A stretch of DNA of 64,000 nt from Advenella kashmirensis WT001 (GCF_000219915.2 NC_017964.1:2356001-2420000); one strand, 5' to 3'; positions 1 to 9,515 are shown, counted from the first letter of the stretch. A program made the numbers and translations. The notes: generated by a model not told the origin, from the sequence alone.

Positions 1-775
1 CGATCATGCTTGGCGGCGCCGCCGCCGGCGCCGCAAAAATTCTTAAATCAAAATTGCTGGCCATCGCCGCCCATAATCTTGGCGTCAATGAGGACGCGCT
101 TACATACGAGGACGGCAATGTCTTCATCCAGGACGAACCGGCGCGTCGCCTTGAGTGGGATGCACTTGTCGAAATCGCACATCGCAAATACCACCGCATG
201 CCGACTGGGATGGAGCCGGGCCTGCAAGAGAAATTTTGCTGGGAGGTACCGAGCGGAGGACAATTACCGACCGAAGATGGGCGTGTACAAATGTACCCAT
301 GCCACTCTTTTGAATGTCATGTCGTCCTGGCCAGCATCGATCCGGATACCGGCAAGACCACACTACATCGATACGTTGTTGGCCACGATTGCGGCGTCAT
401 GATTAGTCCTGATGTTGTGCATGGCATGACTTACGGAGGCGTGGCGCATGGCCTGGGTGCGGCACTCCTGGAGAAATTCGCTTACTCCGACGAAGGCCAG
501 TTGCTCTCGGGTACCTTCATGGATTATCTACTTCCTAGCTCTGAAGAGGTTCCATCGATAACGATAGTAGACCATTGCACGCCCTCGCCCCTGACCGCTT
601 TCGGTCAAAAGGCTCCGGCGAAGCGGGCTATCTGGGTAGTCCAGCGGCCATTGCCAGCGCTCTGAATGATGCGCTCTCAACAATAGATGCATCCATCGAC
701 GAACTTCCCATGACCCCCCAAGCGATTTGGCGTGTATTGCGCAAAGCCTCTTTTTCGACCAAGGAAACAACATGA
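1..775 (+). pseudogene. Molybdenum hydroxylase large subunit (xanthine dehydrogenase / CoxL family), 3' part, frameshifted
   Basis: This is the C-terminal third of a molybdopterin-binding hydroxylase subunit; its 5' end lies outside the window. The run GHDCGVMISPDVVHGM and the later KGSGEAGYLGSPAA are typical of the Mo-cofactor domain, and the Glu of GEAG corresponds to the family's catalytic base. The reading frame breaks at the A run at 607-610: the upstream frame ends at 665, while the conserved C-terminus continues in the -1 frame to a stop at 773-775. One missing A restores GQKGSGEAG. Such enzymes hydroxylate aromatic or N-heterocyclic substrates or aldehydes with water as oxygen donor; the substrate cannot be told here. 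The stop overlaps the start of the next gene (ATGA), so the gene heads an operon with a hydrolase, an enoyl-CoA hydratase and CoxG. Confidence 0.8.
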
Positions 776-1590
776 TCGACAATATCGAACATCGGATCAT
801 ACGCGGTGTCACTTGCGACCTGGCAGTCTATATGCAAGGCCCGCCGGACGGCATACCGGTCGTGATGACCCACTCCATCCTTTCTTCCAGTTTAATGTGG
901 GACAAGCAGGCTGTCCTCCTCGCAGATAAGGGCTTTCGCGTGATACGTATCGACACTGCCGGCCACGGCAATTCGTCGGTGCCCGCAGAAGTTTTCACAA
1001 TGGACGAACTGGCAGCTGACACGGTTGCAGTGCTCGAAGCATTGAATATTCCGCGAGCGCATTACGTCGGACTATCGTTGGGCGGTATGAGCGGATTTGG
1101 CTTGGGTGTGATCCATGCCGATCGCTTGCTCAGCCTTTTGCTTTGTGATGCACGCGCTGATGCACCGCCTGAGGTGGCTGCCCCCTGGGATGACCGCATT
1201 GCATCGGCAGAGCTGCACGGCAGTTGTGCTCCTCTGGTCGAGCCCACGCTGGAACGCTGGTTCGGCAAACCATTTCTGCTGAGTCATCCTGAAGTTAACG
1301 AACGATTCCGATCTATCGCAAATGGTACGTCTGTGCCTGGGTTCGTCGGCAGCGCGCGTGCCATTCAATCTCTAAATTATCTTGATCAGGTGGGCGCTAT
1401 TGAGACTCCTACCACACTTGTTGTCGGATCCAACGATGGCGTGCTTCCTGAAACCATGCGTGAACTTCAGACGCGAATCTCCGACTCAACATTCGCAGTT
1501 ATTCCGAACGCAGGCCACCTTCCCAATGTAGATCAGCCTGCAGCCTTCAACGAAGCCCTCATGCGCCACTTCGAACGCTACGCACTATGA
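772..1590 (+). CDS. Alpha/beta hydrolase (3-oxoadipate enol-lactonase-like)
   Basis: A 272-residue alpha/beta-hydrolase. The nucleophile elbow is GLSLGG with Ser102; the likely acid is Asp222 (VGSNDG) and the base His249 (NAGHLPNVDQP). An oxyanion-hole-like segment (VVMTHSILSS) lies near residues 30-40. The layout resembles PcaD-type enol-lactonases and carboxylesterases. I chose the ATG at 772 because AAGGAAA precedes it and it overlaps the previous stop as ATGA; an upstream in-frame start would lie inside the hydroxylase gene. Position in the operon suggests hydrolysis of a ring-cleavage product or lactone made downstream of the molybdenum hydroxylase, which is inference. Cytoplasmic; no signal peptide seen. 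Confidence 0.85.
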   Translation: MIDNIEHRIIRGVTCDLAVYMQGPPDGIPVVMTHSILSSSLMWDKQAVLLADKGFRVIRIDTAGHGNSSVPAEVFTMDELAADTVAVLEALNIPRAHYVGLSLGGMSGFGLGVIHADRLLSLLLCDARADAPPEVAAPWDDRIASAELHGSCAPLVEPTLERWFGKPFLLSHPEVNERFRSIANGTSVPGFVGSARAIQSLNYLDQVGAIETPTTLVVGSNDGVLPETMRELQTRISDSTFAVIPNAGHLPNVDQPAAFNEALMRHFERYAL

Positions 1591-1621
1591 CACTTTTTCT
1601 GAATAGATGGAGATATCCCAC

Positions 1622-2353
1622 ATGCATCAACACCTGAAGCTTGAACAAAAAGGCCGCTTGCTCCACATCACCCTGAATCGTACCGAGGACAACGGCGTAT
1701 CTGACAGTATGGCGGCAGCGCTTTCCGACGTCCTGCTCAAGGCGCACGAGACGTCTGATGCAGTACTACTCACGAGTGCCGGCCCCGATTTCTGCACAGG
1801 ACGCATCAGAGACGCTGGCCCGACCCCCGCAGCCTCGGAGGCTTACACCCGCAGAGATGAATACGACGGCATCTTCGGCAGCTATCAAGCCATGCGAGGT
1901 GCCAAGGTACCCATCATTGGTGTGATTAAAGGCAGATGCATGGGATTTGGCACCGCCATTGCCTCGTTGTGCGATGTTAGCTTTGCCAGCGATGCCGCGA
2001 CCTTCAATATCCCCGAGATCAATCACAACGTCATGCCCACCATGGTCATGTCAGCGGTCTATGACCGGTTAAACCGCAACGCGATACTATGGATGGCTTA
2101 CTCCGCCGACTTCATTGATGCACAGCGGGCGCTTGTCTATGGTCTGGTAAGTCAGGTTGTTTCAGACAATCGGCTCGACAGCGAAGTGCAACGCTTCATT
2201 GACCTGCTGCTGGCACGGCCACGGCCCGCCATTCTTGGACTAAAGGAATACCTGCGCGTGGCGCCTCGTATGGATGAACAGGCCGCCATTGATTACGCAA
2301 GAGCACTGCATTCCATGGTAAACACGGCCGCTTCGATGAAAAAGGGGCACTGA
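1622..2353 (+). CDS. Enoyl-CoA hydratase/isomerase family protein
   Basis: A 243-residue crotonase-fold protein. The first oxyanion-hole segment is seen as AGPDFCTGR and the second as GRCMGFGTAIASLCD; PEINHNVMPT follows where hydratases carry a catalytic Glu. The start at 1622 is preferred over an in-frame ATG at 1607 because GGAGA lies about 9 bases before it. The family hydrates, isomerises or hydrolyses acyl-CoA esters. It sits 31 bases after the hydrolase gene and 5 bases before coxG, so it is probably co-transcribed. The exact reaction is unknown. Confidence 0.82.
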   Translation: MHQHLKLEQKGRLLHITLNRTEDNGVSDSMAAALSDVLLKAHETSDAVLLTSAGPDFCTGRIRDAGPTPAASEAYTRRDEYDGIFGSYQAMRGAKVPIIGVIKGRCMGFGTAIASLCDVSFASDAATFNIPEINHNVMPTMVMSAVYDRLNRNAILWMAYSADFIDAQRALVYGLVSQVVSDNRLDSEVQRFIDLLLARPRPAILGLKEYLRVAPRMDEQAAIDYARALHSMVNTAASMKKGH

Positions 2354-2358
2354 CTCCC

Positions 2359-3015
2359 ATGGAAATCACCGGAAGCAAGACGCTCGCCGCGTCCCGCCAA
2401 ACAGTGTGGGATGCGCTCAACAATCCCGATGTTCTCAAACGATGCCTGCCGGGATGCGAATCCGTCGAAAAAATAAATGCCGAGCAATACACGGTCATCA
2501 TGGCCGCCGCCATCGGTCCTTTGCGTGCTCGCTTCAATGGCACGCTGCGAATGACCGATGCCACGCCTCCCTCGAGCTGCACAATGGTCTTCGAAGGCCA
2601 AGGTGGTCCCGTTGGATTTGGCAAGGGTACTTCGTCGGTCGAATTGACCGAAACATCAGATGGAACTCAACTGAGCTATACGGCAAGCGCGCAGGTGGGT
2701 GGCAAGCTCGCCCAAGTTGGATCACGGCTTATTGATAGCGTGGCCCGCAAGATGGCCGACGACTTTTTCAAGGCCTTCAAAAAGCAGCTTACGACACCAA
2801 CTGACAGTCAAGAGGCAGAGGCATCGCAGGTTGTACCTACCACATCACCCGCCAAATCCGAAACGCGTGTTCAAAGCACGGTTACCAGCTGCCATGGTTC
2901 ATCTTCCTCGACTCATGAAGAGCGTCCCAGAGTGATGGTACCTGGCTGGTGGCTGCTGGTGGCCACGGCCTTAGGATCCGCCCTGACTGTGGTCGGAACG
3001 CTGCTGATGCGCTAA
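2359..3015 (+). CDS. CoxG-family SRPBCC protein with C-terminal membrane anchor
   Basis: A 218-residue protein. Residues 1-150 form the CoxG/SRPBCC domain, opening with GSKTLAASRQTVWDALNNPDVL and carrying LKRCLPGCE; a low-complexity linker follows and residues about 193-216 are a hydrophobic anchor ending in LLMR. CoxG proteins accompany CO dehydrogenase and related molybdenum hydroxylases and help recruit or mature the enzyme at the membrane. That fits the hydroxylase fragment at the window start and suggests it belongs to a CoxMSL-like three-gene enzyme whose other subunits lie upstream. Starts 5 bases after the enoyl-CoA hydratase stop. Confidence 0.85.
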   Translation: MEITGSKTLAASRQTVWDALNNPDVLKRCLPGCESVEKINAEQYTVIMAAAIGPLRARFNGTLRMTDATPPSSCTMVFEGQGGPVGFGKGTSSVELTETSDGTQLSYTASAQVGGKLAQVGSRLIDSVARKMADDFFKAFKKQLTTPTDSQEAEASQVVPTTSPAKSETRVQSTVTSCHGSSSSTHEERPRVMVPGWWLLVATALGSALTVVGTLLMR

Positions 3016-3086
3016 GGAGCGTTTACCTGGCTATGGCTATCGGACCTTTGCCAGTATAAATATTCAAAACAATAGGAGACAACAAA

Positions 3087-4073
3087 ATGACACAACCCAC
3101 GCATTCACGGCGAAAAATGCTCATCGCCTCAGTTAGTGCCGGACTTTGCGCTTTGGTCCACGCGGAATCCTCAAAGGCCGCGGAAGTAGTACGGATCATC
3201 GTTGGCTTTCCCCCCGGGCAGGCAACGGACATCGTGGCCAGGTTGCTTGCCGAAAAATTGCAAACAATCACAGGTGACAACTACATTGTTGAAAACAGAC
3301 CTGGACAAGGGGGCAGTATTGCAATGGGACTGACTGCAAAGTCCCCTGCCGACGGCACAATCATGATGCTTACTCACATGTCTGCGGTTGCCACTAACCC
3401 GCATTTGTATAAATCCGTCCGCTACGACTCGATTAACGACTTTGAAGCGGTTGGGCTGGTCTGCGACCTTCCGTTCGTACTGGTTTGCCACCCCTCTCAG
3501 CCGTTTACTAACATACAGGAGCTGATCAGTTTCGCGAAAAATCATCCAGGCAAACTTACACATGCTTCCTCCGGTAACGGAACCGTTTCTCACCTGGCGA
3601 TGGAGGAGTTCAAGCGACAGGTAGGCATCGACCTGCTGCATGTCCCCTATAAGGGAAGCGCGCCAGGCTTAACCGATGTTGTCGCCGGCCAAGTCTCTCT
3701 TGCACTGGAAACCGCTGCCGGCGTGCAACCTTTCGTCAAAAGCGGTCAGTTGCGTGCGCTGGCAACAGCCACGCCCAAGCGCCTGAGCGGCATGCCAGAT
3801 GTACCGACTACTGCAGAACAAGGGTTTGCGGATTTCCTCGCTGCAACCTGGCTAATGCTGATTTATCCGCACGGAACGCCCAGCCCACGAATCACAGCGA
3901 CATTTGATGCATTGTCTACGGCGATGCACACACCGGACGTAAGTGCCAAGCTTTCGCAGATCGGCGCTATCGGGCGCACCAGTAGTAGTCCACAAGAAGC
4001 GGCAGCCTACATCCGCTCGGAATATAATAGCTGGGGAGATGTGGTCAAACGTAGCGGCGTGTCGTTGGATTGA
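3087..4073 (+). CDS. Bug-family tripartite tricarboxylate transporter substrate-binding protein
   Basis: A 328-residue periplasmic receptor of the Bug/TctC family. The N-terminus SRRKMLIASVSAGL looks like a Tat-type or lipoprotein-free signal. Family motifs present are IIVGFPPGQATDIVAR, VENRPGQGGSIAM, LLHVPYKGSAPGLTDVVAG and the closing YIRSEYNSWGDVVKRSGV. AGGAG lies 9 bases before the ATG. Bug proteins bind small carboxylates or related ligands for a TctAB permease or act as orphan sensors; no tctAB is in the window. It ends the hydroxylase operon, suggesting it recognises that pathway's substrate. Confidence 0.92.
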   Translation: MTQPTHSRRKMLIASVSAGLCALVHAESSKAAEVVRIIVGFPPGQATDIVARLLAEKLQTITGDNYIVENRPGQGGSIAMGLTAKSPADGTIMMLTHMSAVATNPHLYKSVRYDSINDFEAVGLVCDLPFVLVCHPSQPFTNIQELISFAKNHPGKLTHASSGNGTVSHLAMEEFKRQVGIDLLHVPYKGSAPGLTDVVAGQVSLALETAAGVQPFVKSGQLRALATATPKRLSGMPDVPTTAEQGFADFLAATWLMLIYPHGTPSPRITATFDALSTAMHTPDVSAKLSQIGAIGRTSSSPQEAAAYIRSEYNSWGDVVKRSGVSLD

Positions 4074-4160
4074 AATTGACGACTCGCCGAGTCAAGTTGG
4101 TACTACCTTCATTTTTAATGTGTAAGCCAGAAATTTTGTAAATATCTTGACTCTGACACG

Positions 4161-4206
4161 ATTTAAATATAAATTTCAAATAATTATTTGAAATTTATAT
4201 TTAAAT
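4161..4206. promoter_or_regulatory. 46-bp perfect AT-rich palindrome, candidate TetR operator
   Basis: Two 23-bp arms with no loop pair perfectly; the centre is CAAATAATTATTTG. The end is only 8 bases before the ATG of a TetR-family gene. A TTGACT hexamer at 4147-4152 with TAAATT 17 bases downstream would place the palindrome over a promoter, the usual arrangement for an autoregulated TetR gene. The palindrome is directly visible; operator function is inference. A cruciform-forming or terminator role for the preceding Bug gene is possible but there is no GC stem. Confidence 0.6.
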
Positions 4207-4214
4207 ACGCACGC

Positions 4215-4875
4215 ATGTCGACCAAAGAGAAAATCACTGCCAGCGCCCTTACCTTTTTGCACACGGGGTTTTGACGCAACTTCATTAAAAGACATTACAA
4301 CGCTCGCAGACGTCAATGTCGCCGCGATCCACTATCACTTCGGCAATAAAGATGACCTGATACGATCCGTACTTGAATCGGTCGCGCAACCTGTCAACGC
4401 CTTACGTATGCAAGCGCTTGAAAAACTGTCAGGAGCCGGGATGTTGACATTGGAACGAATTGTGGACGCGCTGGTTGCTCCGCCCATCATGCATAGCCTG
4501 CAGACTACCGGCGACAGCCGACTTCTGGTCAGACTCCTGATGCAAGCCAGAGCACTGCCGCAGGAAACAACCAACGCCGCGATCTTTGAACAATACGACG
4601 CAATGGCCCTGCTTTTCGTCGAATCATTTATGAAAGTCACACCAGGGTTGAACCGTGCTGAAGCATTCTGGCGCTATTCCTTCACTATTGGCGCGATGAT
4701 GTACATCATTAGCGATGGTGATAAAAACTATCATCGTCTCAATAGGTTATCGGCAGGACTTTGCGACACAGACGATCCCACAGTCATCATCAAACAACTG
4801 GTTGCGTTCGTAGTCGCTGGATTTGCAGCACCCAACATTTCAATGCCTGCTCGTACAAAAAAAGGACACGTATGA
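4215..4875 (+). pseudogene. TetR-family transcriptional regulator, frameshifted
   Basis: The N-terminal helix-turn-helix is recognisable (GFDATSLKDITTLADVNVAAIHYHFGNKDDLI), followed by a helical ligand-binding domain of about 150 residues. From the ATG at 4215 the frame closes at TGA 4272-4274; removing one T from the run at 4254-4258 restores ALTFCTRGFDATS and an intact protein of about 219 residues. The stop overlaps the ATG of the cyclase gene (ATGA), so both are co-transcribed and the regulator probably senses the cyclase substrate or product. No clear ribosome-binding site is seen between the palindrome and the ATG. Confidence 0.78.
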
Positions 4876-5657
4876 CTCGGAAAATTATCGACCTATCGGT
4901 CACCCTTGAGGACAAGCCCACCTCTCCTGCCCACCACCAACCGAAAATTGACTATGTCAATCACGACGATTCGTGGGAATTGTTCAGCAAACTTCTGCCA
5001 GGGGTGACTCCCGCTGACATGCCCGACCGGAAAGCCTGGGCCGTGGAAAAAATTTCATTGTCCACGCACGCCGGTACCCATATGGATGCACCGTGGCATT
5101 ATCACCCCACTACCAACCACGCATTGACCGCCGGGGGCGAGCCAGCGCCCGGCATCGATCAGGTACCGCTGGATTGGTGCTTAAGGCCTGGCGTCAAGCT
5201 GGATTTTCGTCACTTAGAAGCTGGCTACGTCGTCACCCCACAAGATATACAGGACGAACTCAGGCGCATCGGATACCAACTCAAACCGCTGGATATCGTG
5301 GTCGCCAACACGCGTGCCGGAGCCAGACAAGGGCAAGCGGATTATTGGGAAAGTGCCTGTGGTTTCGGACGCGACGCCACACTATGGATGCTGGAGCAAG
5401 GCGTGCGGATTGTCGGTACCGACTCGTACAGCTGGGATCCCGCATTCAAGTATGTGATTGAGCGATTTAATAAAAGCAAAGATCCGGCCATCCTCTGGGA
5501 AGGGCACAAAGCAGGTCGTGAAATCGGTTACTTCCAGATGGAAAAGCTCACAAATCTGGATCAGTTGCCCTCTCATGGATTTACGATCAGTTGTTTCCCC
5601 ATAAAGATCAAGGATGCCTCGGCTGGCTGGTGCCGAACAGTGGCGATCCTGGAATAG
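4872..5657 (+). CDS. Cyclase-family metal-dependent hydrolase (kynurenine formamidase-like)
   Basis: A 261-residue member of the cyclase/arylformamidase superfamily. The metal motif HAGTHMDAPWH is complete: His66, His70, Asp72, His76. A longer in-frame reading begins at 4761, but 4872 has AAAGGA before it and overlaps the TetR stop. Family members hydrolyse amides or lactones, for example N-formylkynurenine or isatin. Its neighbours are a TetR gene and a Bug receptor, so it is probably part of an inducible catabolic step. The substrate is not known. Confidence 0.85.
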   Translation: MTRKIIDLSVTLEDKPTSPAHHQPKIDYVNHDDSWELFSKLLPGVTPADMPDRKAWAVEKISLSTHAGTHMDAPWHYHPTTNHALTAGGEPAPGIDQVPLDWCLRPGVKLDFRHLEAGYVVTPQDIQDELRRIGYQLKPLDIVVANTRAGARQGQADYWESACGFGRDATLWMLEQGVRIVGTDSYSWDPAFKYVIERFNKSKDPAILWEGHKAGREIGYFQMEKLTNLDQLPSHGFTISCFPIKIKDASAGWCRTVAILE

Positions 5658-5694
5658 GAACGCATCACTTCACTCCTTCATAACCACAGAGACA

Positions 5695-6716
5695 ATGGTT
5701 TTTATTATGCCTTTCTATAAATACAAGCAAATCGCAAAAGAAAAGTTCTCTCACTTCATAGCACGCTTTTTCGGAACCACACTAGCCGTTGTTATGCTGT
5801 CCTGTATTGCCACCCCGGCATCTGCAGCTTACCCAGAAAAGCCGATAGAGCTTGTCGTACCGTTTCCCCCAGGCGGCATTGTTGATGTCGTGACCAGAAC
5901 CATGGCTCGTCAGTTAAGTGGCACATTAGAACAACCGCTAGTGGTGGTCAACAAAGCAGGGGCCGGCGGTTCGATTGGTGCCGCACAGGTTGCCCGGTCA
6001 GCTCCCGACGGATATACTTTACTAATGGCTTTCGACACACACGCCATTAATCCGCTTTTATATAAATTGCCATTCGACTCCGATAAGGCTCTAACGCCAA
6101 TATCATTGCTCGGCACGTCGGCCCTGGTTCTTGCCGTACCGGCTTCCGTTCCAGCTAATAGCGTCCCAGAGCTCGTTGCCATGGCAAAACGTGACCCCTC
6201 TGCGCTTAACTATGCATCAACGGGTGCGGGCAGTTCAAATCAGTTGGCGGCTGAATTGTTCAAGTCAACTACAGGTATCAATCTTACGCATATCCCGTAC
6301 AAAGGCGGCGCGCCAGCCATTGCCGATTTACTGGCCGCACGCGTTCAAGTCATGTTTGTCAGCACGAGCTCCGTTCTTTCACACATCCGTGCAGGCAAGC
6401 TCAAAGCACTTGCGGTCACAACCAAACAGCCGATACCTCAATTGCCGAAAGTGCCGTCCATCACTCAGTATTATCCGTCTTTCGAAGTCAAGTCCTGGAT
6501 CGGTGTGCTGGCGCCGTCGGGCACACCCGAAGACGTCATTTTGCGTCTGAACACAGAAATCAGAAATGTTCTACATACACCGAAAATGGCTGCGTTTTTT
6601 GATAAACAAGCTATCCAGGCGGCGCCTCCTCACCCGCAGAATTTGGCAAATTTATGCAAGGCCAGACAAAAAAATGGTCGGGTGTGATCCGCGAATCGAA
6701 TATCAAGGTGGAGTAG
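5695..6716 (+). pseudogene. Bug-family substrate-binding protein, frameshifted near the 3' end
   Basis: A Bug/TctC receptor with a long N-terminal leader: a basic stretch, then a hydrophobic segment ending ATPASAAYPEKPIELVVPFPPGG. Motifs VVNKAGAGGSIGAAQ and THIPYKGGAPAIADL are present. The frame runs on to 6687 with an unrelated tail, but the conserved end (SSPAEFGKFMQGQTKKWSGVI) continues in the -1 frame to TAG 6714-6716; one missing base near 6617-6622 explains this. The ATG at 5695 was taken because it keeps the complete leader; 5707 is an alternative. It follows the cyclase gene by 37 bases. Confidence 0.8.
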
Positions 6717-7083
6717 AACGAGACGCATTTTGAATTGGCAATAAGAATGCCAGGAGTGACGTCAGGGCTGAGGCGTTGTAATGCTGCAGCCCGTCAACCC
6801 ACCCTCGTAAAAATCTGATATTCCCATCGACCTACATTTTCACATATCATCCGAGGATTCAAATAAATAACTGCGGGCCCTTCCATTTTGGATGGGTATA
6901 CGACGCGCGGACGAACCATAATTGTTTCTTGATCGTAACGCGGTTTGACAATTCTTGCGATCTGACAATATTGCAGTGGATTTGGTTTAGTATTAATTGT
7001 TCAAAACGAAAACAAAGAAGCCACCCAGGGTTAGGTATTTTTTGGACCTGGGCAGGATCCCAGTGGATAATACGCACCACGAA
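6717..7083. other. Intergenic region between convergent Bug genes
   Basis: No convincing gene, RNA or strong terminator is seen. There is a spaced inverted repeat CCCAGG/CCTGGG at about 7024-7052, too loose to call a terminator. Both flanking genes end here. Confidence 0.5.
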
Positions 7084-8058
7084 TCACTGCCCTATTTTCA
7101 AACCTCGTTGCTTTACCAGATTCGCCCATTTAGCGCGATCTGCCTGTACGAAGTTGAGCAAATCTTCCGGCGAGCCCGGCGCGATTTTCATTCCGGCAGC
7201 GGTTACAGCCTCTCTATACTTTTGAGTCTTGACAATATCAGCAAGAAGTCCGTTAAGCCGTTCTATCCGTCGCGGAGAAACACCCTTTGTGGTTGCCAGG
7301 GCGAACCACTGGCTCGCGTCATATCCTTCAATGCCCGCCTCTGCCACTGTTGGCACGCTCTCTAACGACGACAAACGGTAAGTAGTAGTCACGGCATAGG
7401 CTTGCAAGGCACCCGATGCAATATGAGGGAGCACCGGCGTAGGGCCAAGTATTGCAAGTGGCACCTGTGCGCCAACAACATCGGACACCGCTTGCCCACC
7501 GCCTTTGTAGGGTACCTGCACCATTTGAGTGCCGGCGAGCTGGTTGATCATTTCCCCGGCCAGATGCTGCGAAGTCCCGGTGCCTGAAGTCGCATAGTTC
7601 CATTTACGCGGGTTTTGTTTTGCATCTGTAATAACGTCTGCGAGACTATGTTGTGGATTGGAAGCGGGACCCACAATAATCATTGGGCCTTCCGCAAGCA
7701 TGATCACAGGATCTAGCTCTTTGCCAATACCTGGCTCATCACGCGGAAAGATAATTGGACCAGGAACGGTAATAAGCAGCGTATCGTCCGGCTGGCTGTT
7801 GGCAACCAAATTCAATGCCAGCGCGCCCGATGCGCCGGACCGATTCTCCACAACAACGCTTTTGCCAAGCCTTTGCGCCAACTGTTCCGCGGCAATACGC
7901 GTCAGAATATCGGCCGTACCACCAGGCGCAAAGCCTACGATCCATCTGACGGGACGCTGCGGCCAATTGGCGTCGTCCGCTGGCGCAGCCGCAAGCGAGG
8001 TTTGACACAGCGCCAGTATTGCGGTGGCTAAAAACGCCCTTTTTCTCTTGATATTCAT
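7084..8058 (-). CDS. Bug-family substrate-binding protein
   Basis: A 324-residue periplasmic receptor. The signal peptide is MNIKRKRAFLATAILALCQT with cleavage likely near ASLAAA. Family motifs are WIVGFAPGGTADILTR, VVENRSGASGALALN, VQVPYKGGGQAVSDVVGAQ and KWANLVKQRGLKIG. An in-frame TTG at 8067 is possible but the ATG at 8058 gives a normal leader. It lies just downstream of a sulfatase gene on the same strand, so the two probably form an operon taking up a sulfate ester or its product. Confidence 0.92.
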   Translation of the reverse strand: MNIKRKRAFLATAILALCQTSLAAAPADDANWPQRPVRWIVGFAPGGTADILTRIAAEQLAQRLGKSVVVENRSGASGALALNLVANSQPDDTLLITVPGPIIFPRDEPGIGKELDPVIMLAEGPMIIVGPASNPQHSLADVITDAKQNPRKWNYATSGTGTSQHLAGEMINQLAGTQMVQVPYKGGGQAVSDVVGAQVPLAILGPTPVLPHIASGALQAYAVTTTYRLSSLESVPTVAEAGIEGYDASQWFALATTKGVSPRRIERLNGLLADIVKTQKYREAVTAAGMKIAPGSPEDLLNFVQADRAKWANLVKQRGLKIGQ

Positions 8059-8079
8059 GTGACCCAACTTGACAAATAG

Positions 8080-9414
8080 TTATTGTGAATCCGGCGTACC
8101 GGGCAAAGTGTGAGGATGCGTTTTTGCACTTTCATTGAATGCGTTGACCATTTTCAATATCGGGCCCAATACCCAGGTATTGAAGATCAGCACGTCCGTT
8201 TCTTCTTTGGGGTCAGAGAGCAGATTAAATAAATATGGCGACTCCAGCTTGCCCTCGCCTTTATTGACTTCGGGTTCCCAGTAAAAATGCAGTTTCCAGT
8301 GTCTCCATTTGACTGCACGAAGTTCGTTCTTTATATAAAACAAAAAGCCTTCCCGACACGATGTTTTTTGTTCCCCGGTTAAAAACGCTGTTTGATCTAT
8401 TCCATCTATTGGCCTATCTGACGGCAAGCCCGCTCCTGCGATGGCAGCTAACGTAGCATATAGATCAGTCACATGAACGATTTCATTGCTTGTGACGCCT
8501 GCTTCCACACGTCCTGGCCACCGGATGATAAATGGCACACGTAAACTGCCTTCCATTGACGTATGATAGGTTCCGCTCCAGGGGCCTGCCGTTCCACGAT
8601 AAGGGCGCCGAAATTCGGGGCCATTATCGCTGCAGAAGATGAACACCGTGTTCTGTGCAATGCCCAGTTGCTGCACAGCGGCATCAATTTGCCCGACACG
8701 ATGATCCATCTCAACCATTGAATCTGCAAAATCACCAGCATTGGTTCTTCCCGCAAAATCGGGATGCGGCAGCGTGGGAAAATGAAGGTGAACCATCGGA
8801 AGATAAAGAAAAAACGCCCTGTTCTCCTCTGTGTTGCGCTTCATGAAGTGGATAGACTTTTCTACCAGCTCTGCATCGATCTCCCGTCTCGACTCCAAAT
8901 CATATACCTTGACATTATCGGAAGGTTCGTTTTTCTTTCCTTGCATAATGTAGGGCAAATCGACAACCGTCGGATCGAAGCCTACCGTCGACGTAAACTG
9001 ACTTTCATCGGTTGTGCGTGGAATACCGTACCACTCATCGAAACCACGATCACTGGGATAGCGTCCCGGGCAGTCACCCAGATGCCACTTGCCGAAATGC
9101 GCTGTGGCGTAACCCTGCTCGCTCAACAACTGCGCCAGTGTGGTTTCATTTCGGTGCAAACCCTGAGGTAGCCCGGGAGGAACCGATTGCAGACAGCCGG
9201 TGCGGATCGGATGGCGCCCGCTCATTAACGCAGAGCGCGTCGGTACACAATCACTTTCAACATTAAAGTTATGCAGCAGCATGCCTTGCGTGGCGAGACG
9301 ATCAATATTCGGGGTCGGAGCACCGCGCAACGCACCGCCGCCATAGCAGCCCAACTCTCCCCAACCGAGATTATCGGCAACGATTAATATGATATTCGGC
9401 GAGGAATCCGACAT
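8080..9414 (-). CDS. Type I sulfatase (arylsulfatase family)
   Basis: A 444-residue alkaline-phosphatase-fold sulfatase. The signature CVPTRSALMSGRH carries Cys56 in CxPxR, the residue turned into formylglycine. Metal-site segments are VADNLGWGELGCYG near residue 12 (family usually DD, here DN) and FCSDNGPEFRRPYRG later. Residues KWHLGD and the C-terminal domain are also typical. The start at 9414 has GAGGT before it; there is no obvious signal peptide, so it may act in the cytoplasm, which is unusual for an arylsulfatase. It heads a two-gene operon with a Bug receptor and is divergent from a LysR gene. Confidence 0.88.
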   Translation of the reverse strand: MSDSSPNIILIVADNLGWGELGCYGGGALRGAPTPNIDRLATQGMLLHNFNVESDCVPTRSALMSGRHPIRTGCLQSVPPGLPQGLHRNETTLAQLLSEQGYATAHFGKWHLGDCPGRYPSDRGFDEWYGIPRTTDESQFTSTVGFDPTVVDLPYIMQGKKNEPSDNVKVYDLESRREIDAELVEKSIHFMKRNTEENRAFFLYLPMVHLHFPTLPHPDFAGRTNAGDFADSMVEMDHRVGQIDAAVQQLGIAQNTVFIFCSDNGPEFRRPYRGTAGPWSGTYHTSMEGSLRVPFIIRWPGRVEAGVTSNEIVHVTDLYATLAAIAGAGLPSDRPIDGIDQTAFLTGEQKTSCREGFLFYIKNELRAVKWRHWKLHFYWEPEVNKGEGKLESPYLFNLLSDPKEETDVLIFNTWVLGPILKMVNAFNESAKTHPHTLPGTPDSQ

Positions 9415-9515
9415 GTTTACCTCAAAATATGGTTGTTTGACAAAATATCTTCCAAGTGTAGGTCTACGCTCGTACAATTTGATTCCGGTTTTTAAAATAT
9501 CGATGAATATTATTT

